From: Hohaiivirga grylli
Lineage (GTDB): Bacteria; Pseudomonadota; Alphaproteobacteria; Rhizobiales; Beijerinckiaceae
Assembly: GCF_039655745.1 (NCBI RefSeq)
Contig: NZ_JBBYXI010000003.1
Span: 62,001-126,000 of the forward strand
Length of the DNA: 64,000 nt
Direction: 5' to 3'
Of this stretch, positions 36,136 to 44,130 are shown piece by piece. Under the pieces are notes generated by a model. The model made no database searches and had not been told where the DNA came from. It saw only the letters and a list, made by a program, of their open reading frames with translations. A program made the translations under genes and the position numbers. Position 1 is the stretch's first letter, and each line of letters starts with the position of its first letter.

Positions 36136-37479
36136 ATGGGCCGTAAATACTTTGGCACTGATGGTATCCGTGGTCGTGCGAATGGCACAATCACATCAAC
36201 CTTGGCGTTGAAAGTGGGACAGGCCGCTGGCCTTGCATTCAAGCGTGGTGATTATCGCCACCGTGTCATCATTGGTAAGGATACACGCCTTTCCGGTTAT
36301 ATGATTGAAAACGCTCTTGTTGCTGGTTTTACATCAGTTGGAGTTGATGTGCTCCAGCTTGGACCGATGCCAACACCTGCCGTTGCGATGCTGACGCGCT
36401 CAATGCGTTGCGACCTTGGTGTCATGATTTCTGCGTCTCATAACAGCTTTGAAGATAATGGCATTAAGCTGTTTGGCCCGGATGGTTATAAGCTCTCTGA
36501 TGAAGTTGAGATGCAGATTGAGGCGCTTCTGGATCAGGATATTACTGCCAAGCTTGCGGGCCCTTCCGAACTGGGACGTGCGAAACGTATTGATAGTGTA
36601 CATGCCCGTTATATCGAGTTTGCCAAGCGCAGTCTTCCCCGGCAGCTTGAACTCGAGGGAATGCGTATTGTCCTCGATTGTGCCAATGGTGCTGGCTATA
36701 AAGTTGCTCCGGAAACCCTTTGGGAAATGGGAGCTGAAGTTATTTCTATCGGCGTAAAGCCAGATGGTTTTAACATCAACCGGGATGTTGGTTCCACATC
36801 ACCAGCAGCGCTTGTTGCCAAAGTTCATGAAGTACGAGCAGATATCGGTATTGCTCTTGATGGCGATGCTGATCGCGTGCTGATTGTCGATGAAAAAGGT
36901 GAACTGATCGACGGTGATCAGGTTATGGCGGCGATTGCAAGCTCATTGCGAGAAGATGGCATGCTCTCAAAGCCGGGTATCGTTTCAACAGTTATGTCCA
37001 ATCTTGGATTAGAGCGTTTTCTCGAAGGGCAGGGCCTGAAGATGGAACGTACTGCCGTTGGTGACCGATACGTTCTCGAATGTATGCGTAGGGAAGGTTA
37101 TAATCTGGGTGGAGAGCAGTCCGGCCATATTATTCTGTCTGACTATGCCACAACGGGGGACGGCCTTCTGGCAGCCTTACAGCTGCTTTCTGTCGTCAAA
37201 AAGCGCGATCTGCCGGTGAGTGAAGTTTGTCATTGCTTTGAACCAATGCCGCAAATTCTCAAGAATGTTCGCTACTCCAGCGGGAAGCCATTGCAGAATA
37301 AGGATGTTAAGGCCGCAATTGAAGCCGGTGAACAACGTCTTGGCCGCAATGGTCGATTGGTCATCCGACCATCCGGTACCGAGCCGCTTATCCGTGTCAT
37401 GGGTGAGGGAGAAGACAGGGCGCTGGTCAACAGTGTTGTTGATGATATTGTTGCGGTCGTTACCAAAGTTGCTTCATAA
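36136..37479 (+). CDS. glmM: Phosphoglucosamine mutase
   Basis: A 447-residue alpha-D-phosphohexomutase that converts glucosamine 6-phosphate to glucosamine 1-phosphate for peptidoglycan and LPS precursors. The start MGRKYFGTDGIRGRAN is the family N-terminus, the phosphoserine is S101 in ISASHN, the metal loop is DGDADR and the sugar/phosphate-binding loops GEQSGHI and RPSGTEPLIRVM are intact. ATG 36136 is used; an upstream in-frame start at 36046 would add 30 hydrophobic residues foreign to the family. It has its own promoter region after the ftsH terminator. Confidence 0.96.
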   Translation: MGRKYFGTDGIRGRANGTITSTLALKVGQAAGLAFKRGDYRHRVIIGKDTRLSGYMIENALVAGFTSVGVDVLQLGPMPTPAVAMLTRSMRCDLGVMISASHNSFEDNGIKLFGPDGYKLSDEVEMQIEALLDQDITAKLAGPSELGRAKRIDSVHARYIEFAKRSLPRQLELEGMRIVLDCANGAGYKVAPETLWEMGAEVISIGVKPDGFNINRDVGSTSPAALVAKVHEVRADIGIALDGDADRVLIVDEKGELIDGDQVMAAIASSLREDGMLSKPGIVSTVMSNLGLERFLEGQGLKMERTAVGDRYVLECMRREGYNLGGEQSGHIILSDYATTGDGLLAALQLLSVVKKRDLPVSEVCHCFEPMPQILKNVRYSSGKPLQNKDVKAAIEAGEQRLGRNGRLVIRPSGTEPLIRVMGEGEDRALVNSVVDDIVAVVTKVAS

Positions 37480-37500
37480 AAATATTGAAGGAACGATATT

Positions 37501-37531
37501 CAGTCATTGCCATGATAGATGGCAATGACTG
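37501..37531. repeat. Perfect 13-base inverted repeat between glmM and a GntR regulator
   Basis: CAGTCATTGCCAT (37501-37513) and ATGGCAATGACTG (37519-37531) are exact complements around GATAG. It lies 22 bases after the glmM stop and 20 bases before the regulator's GTG start. No T run follows, so an operator for the regulator itself, or an RNA hairpin in its leader, is as likely as a terminator. Confidence 0.75.
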
Positions 37532-37550
37532 GAAGAGGACGGAGAAAACT

Positions 37551-38222
37551 GTGCGATATAAAATCAGTGCCGCCCAGCGTGTTTATCTGGATTTACGTCA
37601 GAAGATTGTTGGCATGGCTATTCTTCCGGGAAGCCGCATTGTCGAACAAGATATTGCTTCTGAGCACAGTATAAGCCGTACACCCGTCCATGAAGCTGTT
37701 CAGAAGCTTGCAGAAGAGGGGCTGATTGAGGTACGGCCTCGCTTTGGTACTTTCGTATCGAAGATTCCTCTCGGTGGGCTTGAAGAAGCAATGTTCATGC
37801 GTGAGGCACTTGAATGCGCCGTGGTTGAGCGTGTTTGTGAAATTATTACGCCTGAAGGCATTGAAACTATTGAAGGTATTTTGAAAGAGCAAGAAGCCTT
37901 TGTGATTAATCACAATCAAAAAGGTTTTCATAAGACTGATGAGGAGTTTCACGCTGCTCTTGCAAGTATTGCAGGATACCCCGGTATTTGGCGCATTATC
38001 CTGAATGCAAAAATGCAGGTTGATCGTTTTCGCCAGTTAACATTGAATGTTCCAGGTCATATGGAAATTGTTCTAGTTGAACATAAGAAAATACTTTCTG
38101 CAATCATTGAAAAGAATGCTGCTTCAGCTTCTGCCGCCATGCGGGAACACATGATGCATTTGCGGCCAGGCATCAGTCTGGCAGTGGAGCAATATCCAGA
38201 TTATTTTTCTGGAACTCTCTAA
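37551..38222 (+). CDS. GntR-family transcriptional regulator (FadR/FCD type)
   Basis: A 223-residue regulator. The N-terminal winged helix-turn-helix reads LRQKIVGMAILPGSRIVEQDIASEHSISRTPVHEAVQKLAEEGLIEVRPRFGTFVSKI, and the C-terminal helical FCD effector domain carries typical metal/ligand positions (MREALECAVV, DEEFHAALASIAGY, EHKKILSAI). GTG 37551 is chosen because GGACGGAG lies six bases upstream and the product begins at the usual distance before the HTH; earlier in-frame starts would run through the inverted repeat. The effector is unknown. serC lies downstream but has its own promoter. Confidence 0.85.
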   Translation: MRYKISAAQRVYLDLRQKIVGMAILPGSRIVEQDIASEHSISRTPVHEAVQKLAEEGLIEVRPRFGTFVSKIPLGGLEEAMFMREALECAVVERVCEIITPEGIETIEGILKEQEAFVINHNQKGFHKTDEEFHAALASIAGYPGIWRIILNAKMQVDRFRQLTLNVPGHMEIVLVEHKKILSAIIEKNAASASAAMREHMMHLRPGISLAVEQYPDYFSGTL

Positions 38223-38404
38223 ACTAAATTATTCCAAATAAATATTCCGATATTATTTGATGATGCATATGTTTAAGTGTGAAACTAAGATTTAGTTTCC
38301 AGTGTCTACTAATATGCAAAAAGAATTTTCTGACTAAGTTATTGTATTTGATTAGTAATTGTTGTTGTGGTGATTTTTGAAATAAGAATCCGTAAAAATT
38401 CTAC

Positions 38405-38433
38405 TTGACCTTTGAAGGTACTTTCTTCATATC
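38405..38433 (+). promoter_or_regulatory. Putative serC promoter
   Basis: TTGACC at 38405-38410 and CATATC at 38428-38433 are separated by 17 bases. Transcription would begin near 38440, right where the foldable serC leader begins. The match to -10 is moderate. Confidence 0.45.
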
Positions 38434-38435
38434 CG

Positions 38436-38488
38436 TACGCGGGACACTCCTCCCCAACGAGGAGCGCCCATCTGTAAGGATGGTTACA
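38436..38488 (+). ncRNA. serC-type leader RNA
   Basis: Directly before serC, CTCCTC (38447-38452) pairs with GAGGAG (38459-38464) around CCCAAC, and the flanking GGG (38441-38443) can pair with CCC (38467-38469). The Shine-Dalgarno AAGGA follows at 38475-38479. Position, hairpin sequence and short size match my memory of the alphaproteobacterial serC motif, a conserved cis-regulatory RNA of unknown ligand. The covariance-model match was not computed. Confidence 0.6.
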
Positions 38489-39652
38489 ATGATGAATATG
38501 CCTTTAGAGCGGCCAGCTGTGCCGTTTTTCTCGTCCGGTCCGTGCGCGAAGCGCCCTGGATGGAATCTGATTAATCTTAAAACTGAATCACTCGGTCGTT
38601 CGCACCGCTCAAAGATCGGTAAGTCGCGTCTTGCGCTTGCGATTGATCTGACACGCGAAGTGCTGCAGGTTCCCGCCGACTACCGTATCGGTATTGTTCC
38701 CGGTTCTGATACTGGTGCTGTTGAAATGGCTCTCTGGACAATGCTTGGTCCTAAGCCAGTCGAAATGCTTGCATGGGAGAGCTTCGGTGAAGGTTGGGTT
38801 ACAGATGTTGTCAAACAGCTGAAACTCAATGATGTCATTGTCAAGAAAGCTGCTTACGGTGAGCTTCCGGATCTGACAGCCGTCAATACCAAGAACCATG
38901 ATGTGGTTTTTGCCTGGAATGGTACGACATCAGGTGTTCGTGTCCCAAATGCGGACTGGATTGCTGCTGACCGTGAAGGTCTGACAATCTGTGATGCAAC
39001 CTCTGCCGCATTCGCACAGAAGCTTGATTTCTCTAAGCTTGATGTTGTGACATTCTCCTGGCAGAAAGCTCTTGGCGGTGAAGGTGCCCACGGTGTTCTG
39101 ATCCTGTCGCCACGTGCCGTTGAACGTCTTGAAAACTATATACCAGCATGGCCACTTCCGAAGATTTTCCGTATGACAAAAGGCGGAAAACTTATTGAAG
39201 GTATCTTCAAGGGTGAGACCATCAATACACCTTCGATGCTGACTGTCGAAGACTACATTGATGCTCTTGAGTGGGCTAAATCAATCGGTGGTCTGGAAGC
39301 TCTTATTGCTAAATCCGAGCGCAACGCTGCCGTCATCAACGAATGGGTTGCCAAAACGCCCTGGATTGCCAATCTGGCAAAAGATCCAAAAACGGCTTCA
39401 AATACCAGTGTCTGTCTCTCAATTCAGGATGCTGAAGTTGTTGCTAAGGGTGAGGAAGCGGTTGCGCAGGTTGCCAAAGGCATTGCCTCTCTGCTTGATA
39501 AAGAGGGCGTTGCCTATGATATCGGTGCCTATCGCGATGCGCCGTCCGGGTTGCGTATCTGGTGTGGTGCAACGGTTGAAGCGTCTGACCTTGATGCCCT
39601 GACACCATGGCTTGATTGGGCCTTCCAGCAAGAAAAAGCCAAGCTGGCCTGA
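38489..39652 (+). CDS. serC: Phosphoserine transaminase
   Basis: A 387-residue fold-type I PLP aminotransferase of the alphaproteobacterial SerC type, converting 3-phosphohydroxypyruvate and glutamate to O-phosphoserine. Visible are VPFFSSGPCAKRPGW at the N-terminus, GIVPGSDTGAVEMALW, FAWNGTTSGVRVPN, CDATSAAFAQ and the PLP lysine K193 in FSWQKALGGEGAHG. Several in-frame ATGs lie at 38480, 38489, 38492 and 38498; 38489 has the best-spaced AAGGA. It forms the serine pathway with serA 113 bases downstream. Confidence 0.93.
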   Translation: MMNMPLERPAVPFFSSGPCAKRPGWNLINLKTESLGRSHRSKIGKSRLALAIDLTREVLQVPADYRIGIVPGSDTGAVEMALWTMLGPKPVEMLAWESFGEGWVTDVVKQLKLNDVIVKKAAYGELPDLTAVNTKNHDVVFAWNGTTSGVRVPNADWIAADREGLTICDATSAAFAQKLDFSKLDVVTFSWQKALGGEGAHGVLILSPRAVERLENYIPAWPLPKIFRMTKGGKLIEGIFKGETINTPSMLTVEDYIDALEWAKSIGGLEALIAKSERNAAVINEWVAKTPWIANLAKDPKTASNTSVCLSIQDAEVVAKGEEAVAQVAKGIASLLDKEGVAYDIGAYRDAPSGLRIWCGATVEASDLDALTPWLDWAFQQEKAKLA

Positions 39653-39764
39653 TTTTTCAAATACGACGAGAGGGATGCATGCTGTTGCCGTTTCAGGTGG
39701 CGTGCTCCCCTGCAATGGTCTGCATAAGCAGGCTTCCCATGAAATTTATGGAGTGAGGTTTATT

Positions 39765-41354
39765 ATGGCCCCCCGTGTACTTATTTCTGATGCTCTTTCG
39801 CCTGCTGCTGTCCAAATCTTCAAGGATCGTGGCATTGAAGTTGATTTTCAGCCTGAACTTGGCAAGGACAAAGACAAGCTGGCCGAAATCATTGGTAATT
39901 ATGATGGTCTGGCAATTCGCTCTGCCACCAAGGTCACACCGAAGATTCTTGAGAATGCCAAGAACCTGAAGGTTATTGGTCGCGCCGGTATCGGTGTCGA
40001 TAACGTTGATATTCCAGCGGCAACGGCGCGCGGTATCATCGTCATGAACACGCCATTTGGTAACTCGATTACGACAGCAGAACATGCCATCTCCATGATG
40101 ATGTCGCTGGCGCGTGAAATCCCTGCCGCTGATGCCTCAACCCGTGCTGGCAAATGGGAGAAGAACCGCTTTATGGGTGTTGAGGTTACCAATAAGACAC
40201 TGGGTGTTATTGGTTGCGGAAACATTGGTTCTATTGTCGCTGACCGCGCGATTGGTCTGCGTATGAAAGTTATTGCCTTCGATCCATTCCTGTCACCAGA
40301 GCGGGCTGTTAAGCTTGGTGTTGAGAAGGTTGAGCTTGAAGACCTGCTTAAGCGTGCTGACTTCATCACGCTGCATACGCCGCTGACAGATAAAACACGG
40401 AATGTTCTTTCGGCCGACGCTATTGCCAAGATGAAAAAGGGTGTTCGTATTATTAACTGTGCCCGCGGTGGTCTGATTGATGAGAATGCATTGCGTGCCG
40501 CTCTTCTGAATGGGCATGTTGCAGGTGCGGCCCTTGACGTGTTTGCTGTTGAACCAGCGACTGATAATGAGCTGTTCAATACGCCGAATGTAATCTGCAC
40601 GCCGCATCTTGGTGCCTCTACAAGTGAAGCTCAGGAAAATGTTGCGCTTCAGGTGGCTGAACAGATGTCTGACTACCTCCTGTCGGGTGCAATCAGCAAT
40701 GCTGTCAACTTCCCATCAATCTCTGCTGAAGAAGCACCGCGTCTGAAGCCATTTGTTGCTCTTGCTCAGAACCTTGGCTCGTTCCTGGGCCAGCTGACGG
40801 AAGCACCGATCAAGGGCATCCGCATTGAGTATGAAGGGGCTGTTGCCCAGATGAATACCCGGGCGCTGACATCTGCTGCTGTAACAGGTGCCCTGAAGCC
40901 GTTCCTTCAGGATGTCAACATGGTGTCTGCTCCAGTTGTCGCCCGTGATCGTGGTATTACGATTGAAGAGCTGACCCGTGAGAAGGGAACGAAGGATTAT
41001 GACAGCTTTATCCACGTGACTGTTATAGCAGAGGATATGTCCCGGGATGCTGGTGGTACTGTTTTCCAGGATGGTAAGCCACGTGTTCTGGAAATCCGTA
41101 GCATCTCGGTTGATGCGGAATTCACACCAAACATGATCTATGTGCGCAATGCCGATAAGCCGGGCTTCATTGGGCGCTTCGGAACGTTACTGGGTGACAA
41201 TAATGTCAACTTTGCAACCTTTGCTCTCGGTCGTGAGAAGCAGGGCGGTGATGCCATCTGTCTGGCATCTGTCGATCAAGAAGTAACGCAGGAGCTGTTG
41301 CGTGAGATCGAGAGCATCCCGCAAGTTAAGCGGGCCCGTTCTGTACGCTTTTAA
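39765..41354 (+). CDS. serA: D-3-phosphoglycerate dehydrogenase
   Basis: A 529-residue long-form enzyme catalysing the first step of serine synthesis (3-phosphoglycerate to 3-phosphohydroxypyruvate, NAD+). The NAD site is GVIGCGNIGSIV, the catalytic region includes NCARGGLIDE and HLGASTSEAQENVA, an allosteric substrate-binding domain follows (about 320-450), and an ACT domain closes the protein (VRNADKPGFIGRFGTLLGDN...), expected to bind serine for feedback control. ATG 39765 (MAPRVLISDALSP) is the family start; the upstream in-frame start at 39612 lies within serC. Confidence 0.95.
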   Translation: MAPRVLISDALSPAAVQIFKDRGIEVDFQPELGKDKDKLAEIIGNYDGLAIRSATKVTPKILENAKNLKVIGRAGIGVDNVDIPAATARGIIVMNTPFGNSITTAEHAISMMMSLAREIPAADASTRAGKWEKNRFMGVEVTNKTLGVIGCGNIGSIVADRAIGLRMKVIAFDPFLSPERAVKLGVEKVELEDLLKRADFITLHTPLTDKTRNVLSADAIAKMKKGVRIINCARGGLIDENALRAALLNGHVAGAALDVFAVEPATDNELFNTPNVICTPHLGASTSEAQENVALQVAEQMSDYLLSGAISNAVNFPSISAEEAPRLKPFVALAQNLGSFLGQLTEAPIKGIRIEYEGAVAQMNTRALTSAAVTGALKPFLQDVNMVSAPVVARDRGITIEELTREKGTKDYDSFIHVTVIAEDMSRDAGGTVFQDGKPRVLEIRSISVDAEFTPNMIYVRNADKPGFIGRFGTLLGDNNVNFATFALGREKQGGDAICLASVDQEVTQELLREIESIPQVKRARSVRF

Positions 41355-41373
41355 GAGACTTCATTCACATATC

Positions 41374-41402
41374 AGAGCCGGGAAATTTCCCGGCTCTTTT
41401 TA
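41374..41402 (+). terminator. Rho-independent terminator after serA
   Basis: AGAGCCGGGA (41374-41383) pairs perfectly with TCCCGGCTCT (41388-41397) around AATT, then T residues. Confidence 0.94.
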
Positions 41403-41494
41403 TATGTAGAGACAGGCGGGTTCTACCTGTCACAGCGGGCTGGATAGCGTGATGCTTCGGAGGGAAGTATCATATAACCATCAATGCCATTGCT

Positions 41495-42457
41495 TTATTT
41501 GCTCCAGGGCGTTTCAGGTACTGGTGTTAATGGGGCTTTGCCTGAGAAGAAAGCCTCGATATTTTTGACAACGAGATTCCCCATAGCATTACGGGTATGT
41601 ACGGATGCTGAGCCGATATGGGGAAGCAATACTGTGTTGTCGAGGTCAATCAGTTCTTGCGGCACTTGTGGCTCTTTCTCGAAAACATCAAGGCCAGCAG
41701 CAAGGATTGTTTTGTTTTTGAGAGCTGTAATCAAAGCCTGCTCATCAACAACGGTACCGCGTGCGACATTGATCAGAACACCGTCTGGACCCAAAGCCTT
41801 CAGGACGTCAGCATTCACCGCATGATAGGTTTCTTTCCCACCCGGGATAATAATGATCAGGGTATCAACTACTGCTGCGAGCTCTTTAATAGTACCGTAA
41901 TAAGGATAGGATATATCATCCTGTTTTCTGCGGCCGTGATAGGCAACGGAAACACCAAACGCTTCAAGTCGCTTGGCAATAGCCTTGCCAATGCGCCCAA
42001 GGCCGACGATGCCCGCTTTTCTGTCCCGCAAGGTTGGTGATAATGGGAAGCCGCCTTTCAGCCACTTGCCCTCTCTGACGAACCTGTCTGCCTGCGGAAT
42101 CAGGCGTAATGTAGCAAGAAGAAGGGCAAGTGCAGTGTCTGCAACCTCTTCATTCAGAACATCAGGTGTATTGGTAACGATAATCCCGTTTTCAGCAGCA
42201 TAGCCGGTGTCAATGTTGTCGTAACCGACGCCAAAGCCTGAAACGATTTTTAACTGCGGGCATTGGCGCATGATATCTGCCGTGACCGGATTTTTACCAA
42301 CGGCACTGACAATACCCTGAATGCGTGGACCAACTTCTGCCACAAGGGCATGTTTGTCAGTCGCTTTATCTAAACGATGGATAATGAAGTTTTTTTCAAG
42401 ATTGGCGTCAGGCTCCGGCATCAAGGCACCGGTTTGTAATATCTCAATCTTTGACAA
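41495..42457 (-). CDS. D-2-hydroxyacid dehydrogenase (hydroxypyruvate/glyoxylate reductase-like)
   Basis: A 320-residue NAD(P)-dependent dehydrogenase. The nucleotide-binding loop is GIVGLGRIGKAIAKRL followed by HGRRKQ, whose arginines favour NADPH. Catalytic elements are INVARGTVVDEQAL (Arg), DVFEKEPQVP (Glu) and LLPHIGSAS (His). This pattern fits glyoxylate/hydroxypyruvate reductases; the true substrate is uncertain. A MarR-type regulator is encoded 114 bases upstream on the same strand and may control it. Confidence 0.88.
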   Translation of the reverse strand: MSKIEILQTGALMPEPDANLEKNFIIHRLDKATDKHALVAEVGPRIQGIVSAVGKNPVTADIMRQCPQLKIVSGFGVGYDNIDTGYAAENGIIVTNTPDVLNEEVADTALALLLATLRLIPQADRFVREGKWLKGGFPLSPTLRDRKAGIVGLGRIGKAIAKRLEAFGVSVAYHGRRKQDDISYPYYGTIKELAAVVDTLIIIIPGGKETYHAVNADVLKALGPDGVLINVARGTVVDEQALITALKNKTILAAGLDVFEKEPQVPQELIDLDNTVLLPHIGSASVHTRNAMGNLVVKNIEAFFSGKAPLTPVPETPWSK

Positions 42458-42571
42458 GGTAGAACTCCATAGCTGGCATAATTGGATAACCGTTTGATTA
42501 TGCCATGATATACGAGTTATCTCAGATTGATCACGTATTATTTTGCAATTCTGCCGTGCGATTTCAGGGCA

Positions 42572-43063
42572 TCACGTCGCAGAGTCTTCGTCAGAAGAAG
42601 TCACATTGGATGTGTCAGGTTCCGAAAAATTACGGATGATGCGGCGCAAGAGCTTTCGTAAGCGACGCTGATCCTTCTCATCAAAACCTGCTGATAGTTC
42701 TGCTTCTGTTTTATCCCAGAGCGAATTGATCCAATCAATCTGCTTCTGACCTTCTTTTGTCAAAGCAACATGGATAACTCGGTTATCTGTTTGAGATGTT
42801 GAAAGTCGTTTGACCAGTTTGAGATTGGATAAACGTGAAACCGTCTTTGAGACAGTTGGGGGTTTTACGCCAAGTAATGCTGCCAATTCACTGATGCTGA
42901 TTGGCTTGTCTGATGTTGCCAGGATTTGCATGATCTGCTCTTGCCCGGCAACCATATTGTAATCTGTCAGACGGCTATTCAGGCGGTTACGATGAAGGCG
43001 GGCAGCCTGGATAATGAGACGGCCTAGGCTTTTTTCAGTCGGGTGTTTTCGTTTGGTATCCAT
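42572..43063 (-). CDS. MarR-family transcriptional regulator
   Basis: A 163-residue winged-helix regulator. The DNA-binding part reads ISISELAALLGVKPPTVSKTVSRLSNLKLVKRLSTSQTDNRVIHVALTKEG, the standard MarR signature with the wing at DNRVI. The C-terminal helix ends in a Ser/Asp-rich tail. ATG 43063 is preceded by AGGGGG at good spacing; GTG 43069 is an alternative. It is divergent from an alpha/beta hydrolase gene and upstream of the 2-hydroxyacid dehydrogenase, both plausible targets. Effector unknown. Confidence 0.88.
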   Translation of the reverse strand: MDTKRKHPTEKSLGRLIIQAARLHRNRLNSRLTDYNMVAGQEQIMQILATSDKPISISELAALLGVKPPTVSKTVSRLSNLKLVKRLSTSQTDNRVIHVALTKEGQKQIDWINSLWDKTEAELSAGFDEKDQRRLRKLLRRIIRNFSEPDTSNVTSSDEDSAT

Positions 43064-43312
43064 AGTCACCCCCTGTAAATAATGTATTCAATATTTGAAA
43101 CATAGTTTCATAGAATAGGTAAATACGAAAGATGGCTATGTTGCTGTCTGTAAAGTTCTTGTCCCGGGCGTAATATAAATATGCCGCCTGTATACACAGA
43201 ACCTGTTTTTCGGGACGCGACCAAAGGCCGTCGTGACGTATTGTTTCTCTGGATATAGGTTGCTCGGAAATGGAACGTTTTTCCAATAATTATCAAGTTT
43301 GACGAGACAAAT

Positions 43313-44128
43313 ATGCCCTTCACGATATCTGCTGCCGGTAAGATAAAAGACACTTTTGTTGAGACAGACAAGGGAAAGCTCTTTGTCCGGATATGGGGAG
43401 ATGCCGATAATCTGGAGACACGGGCGCCGATTATTCTACTGCATGACTCTCTCGGAAGCGTAGAGTTGTGGCGTGACTTTCCGGCAGCATTGTCGGCTGC
43501 AACCAAACGGACCGTTATTGCATATGACCGGCTGGGTTTTGGTAACTCTGATCCACGTTCGGATTACCTTGATCTCGATTTTATCAGCAAGGAGACTGTT
43601 GAGGGGATTGCAGCTCTTCGCCAGCATCTTCAACTTAGCCAGATAATCCTGTTTGGACATAGTGTTGGTGGCGGTATGGCAGTTTCAGCCGCCGCCGCGA
43701 TGCCTGATCGTGTCGTTGCTGTCATTACGGAATCTGCGCAGGCCTTTGTTGAAGACCGGACTGTTGAAGGCATTAAAGATGCACAGCTTGCTTTTGAAAT
43801 ACCGGAGCAGGTTGAGCGCTTGGCTAAATACCATGGCACAAAGGCCAGATGGGTTCTTGATGCGTGGGTTAAGAGCTGGCTCTCACCTGAATTTGCATCA
43901 TGGACGCTTGAGCCTGCCATTACAGCGGTCCGGTGCCCGGTATTCGCTATTCACGGTGATTTTGACGAATATGGATCGCTCATCCATCCTGAGAAAATCT
44001 CCAGTTCTCCTCTTTGTCAGGGAGAAATGGAGATATTTCATGAGTGTGGTCACCTTCCTCATCGAGAAAGGCCTGAGGCCGTTTTGCGTGTCGTTAGTTC
44101 ATTCCTTGAGCGACGACTGGGTGCATAG
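43313..44128 (+). CDS. Alpha/beta-fold hydrolase
   Basis: A 271-residue serine hydrolase-fold protein. The oxyanion region is IILLHDSLGSVELWRDF (HDS instead of the more usual HGxG), the nucleophile is S117 in GHSVGGG, the acid is probably in HGDFDEYG, and the catalytic histidine is H247 in ECGHLPH. It has a helical cap between residues about 145 and 205. The substrate is unknown. Its stop is two bases from the stop of the convergent OpgG-type gene, leaving no terminator between them. Confidence 0.85.
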   Translation: MPFTISAAGKIKDTFVETDKGKLFVRIWGDADNLETRAPIILLHDSLGSVELWRDFPAALSAATKRTVIAYDRLGFGNSDPRSDYLDLDFISKETVEGIAALRQHLQLSQIILFGHSVGGGMAVSAAAAMPDRVVAVITESAQAFVEDRTVEGIKDAQLAFEIPEQVERLAKYHGTKARWVLDAWVKSWLSPEFASWTLEPAITAVRCPVFAIHGDFDEYGSLIHPEKISSSPLCQGEMEIFHECGHLPHRERPEAVLRVVSSFLERRLGA

Positions 44129-44130
44129 CG

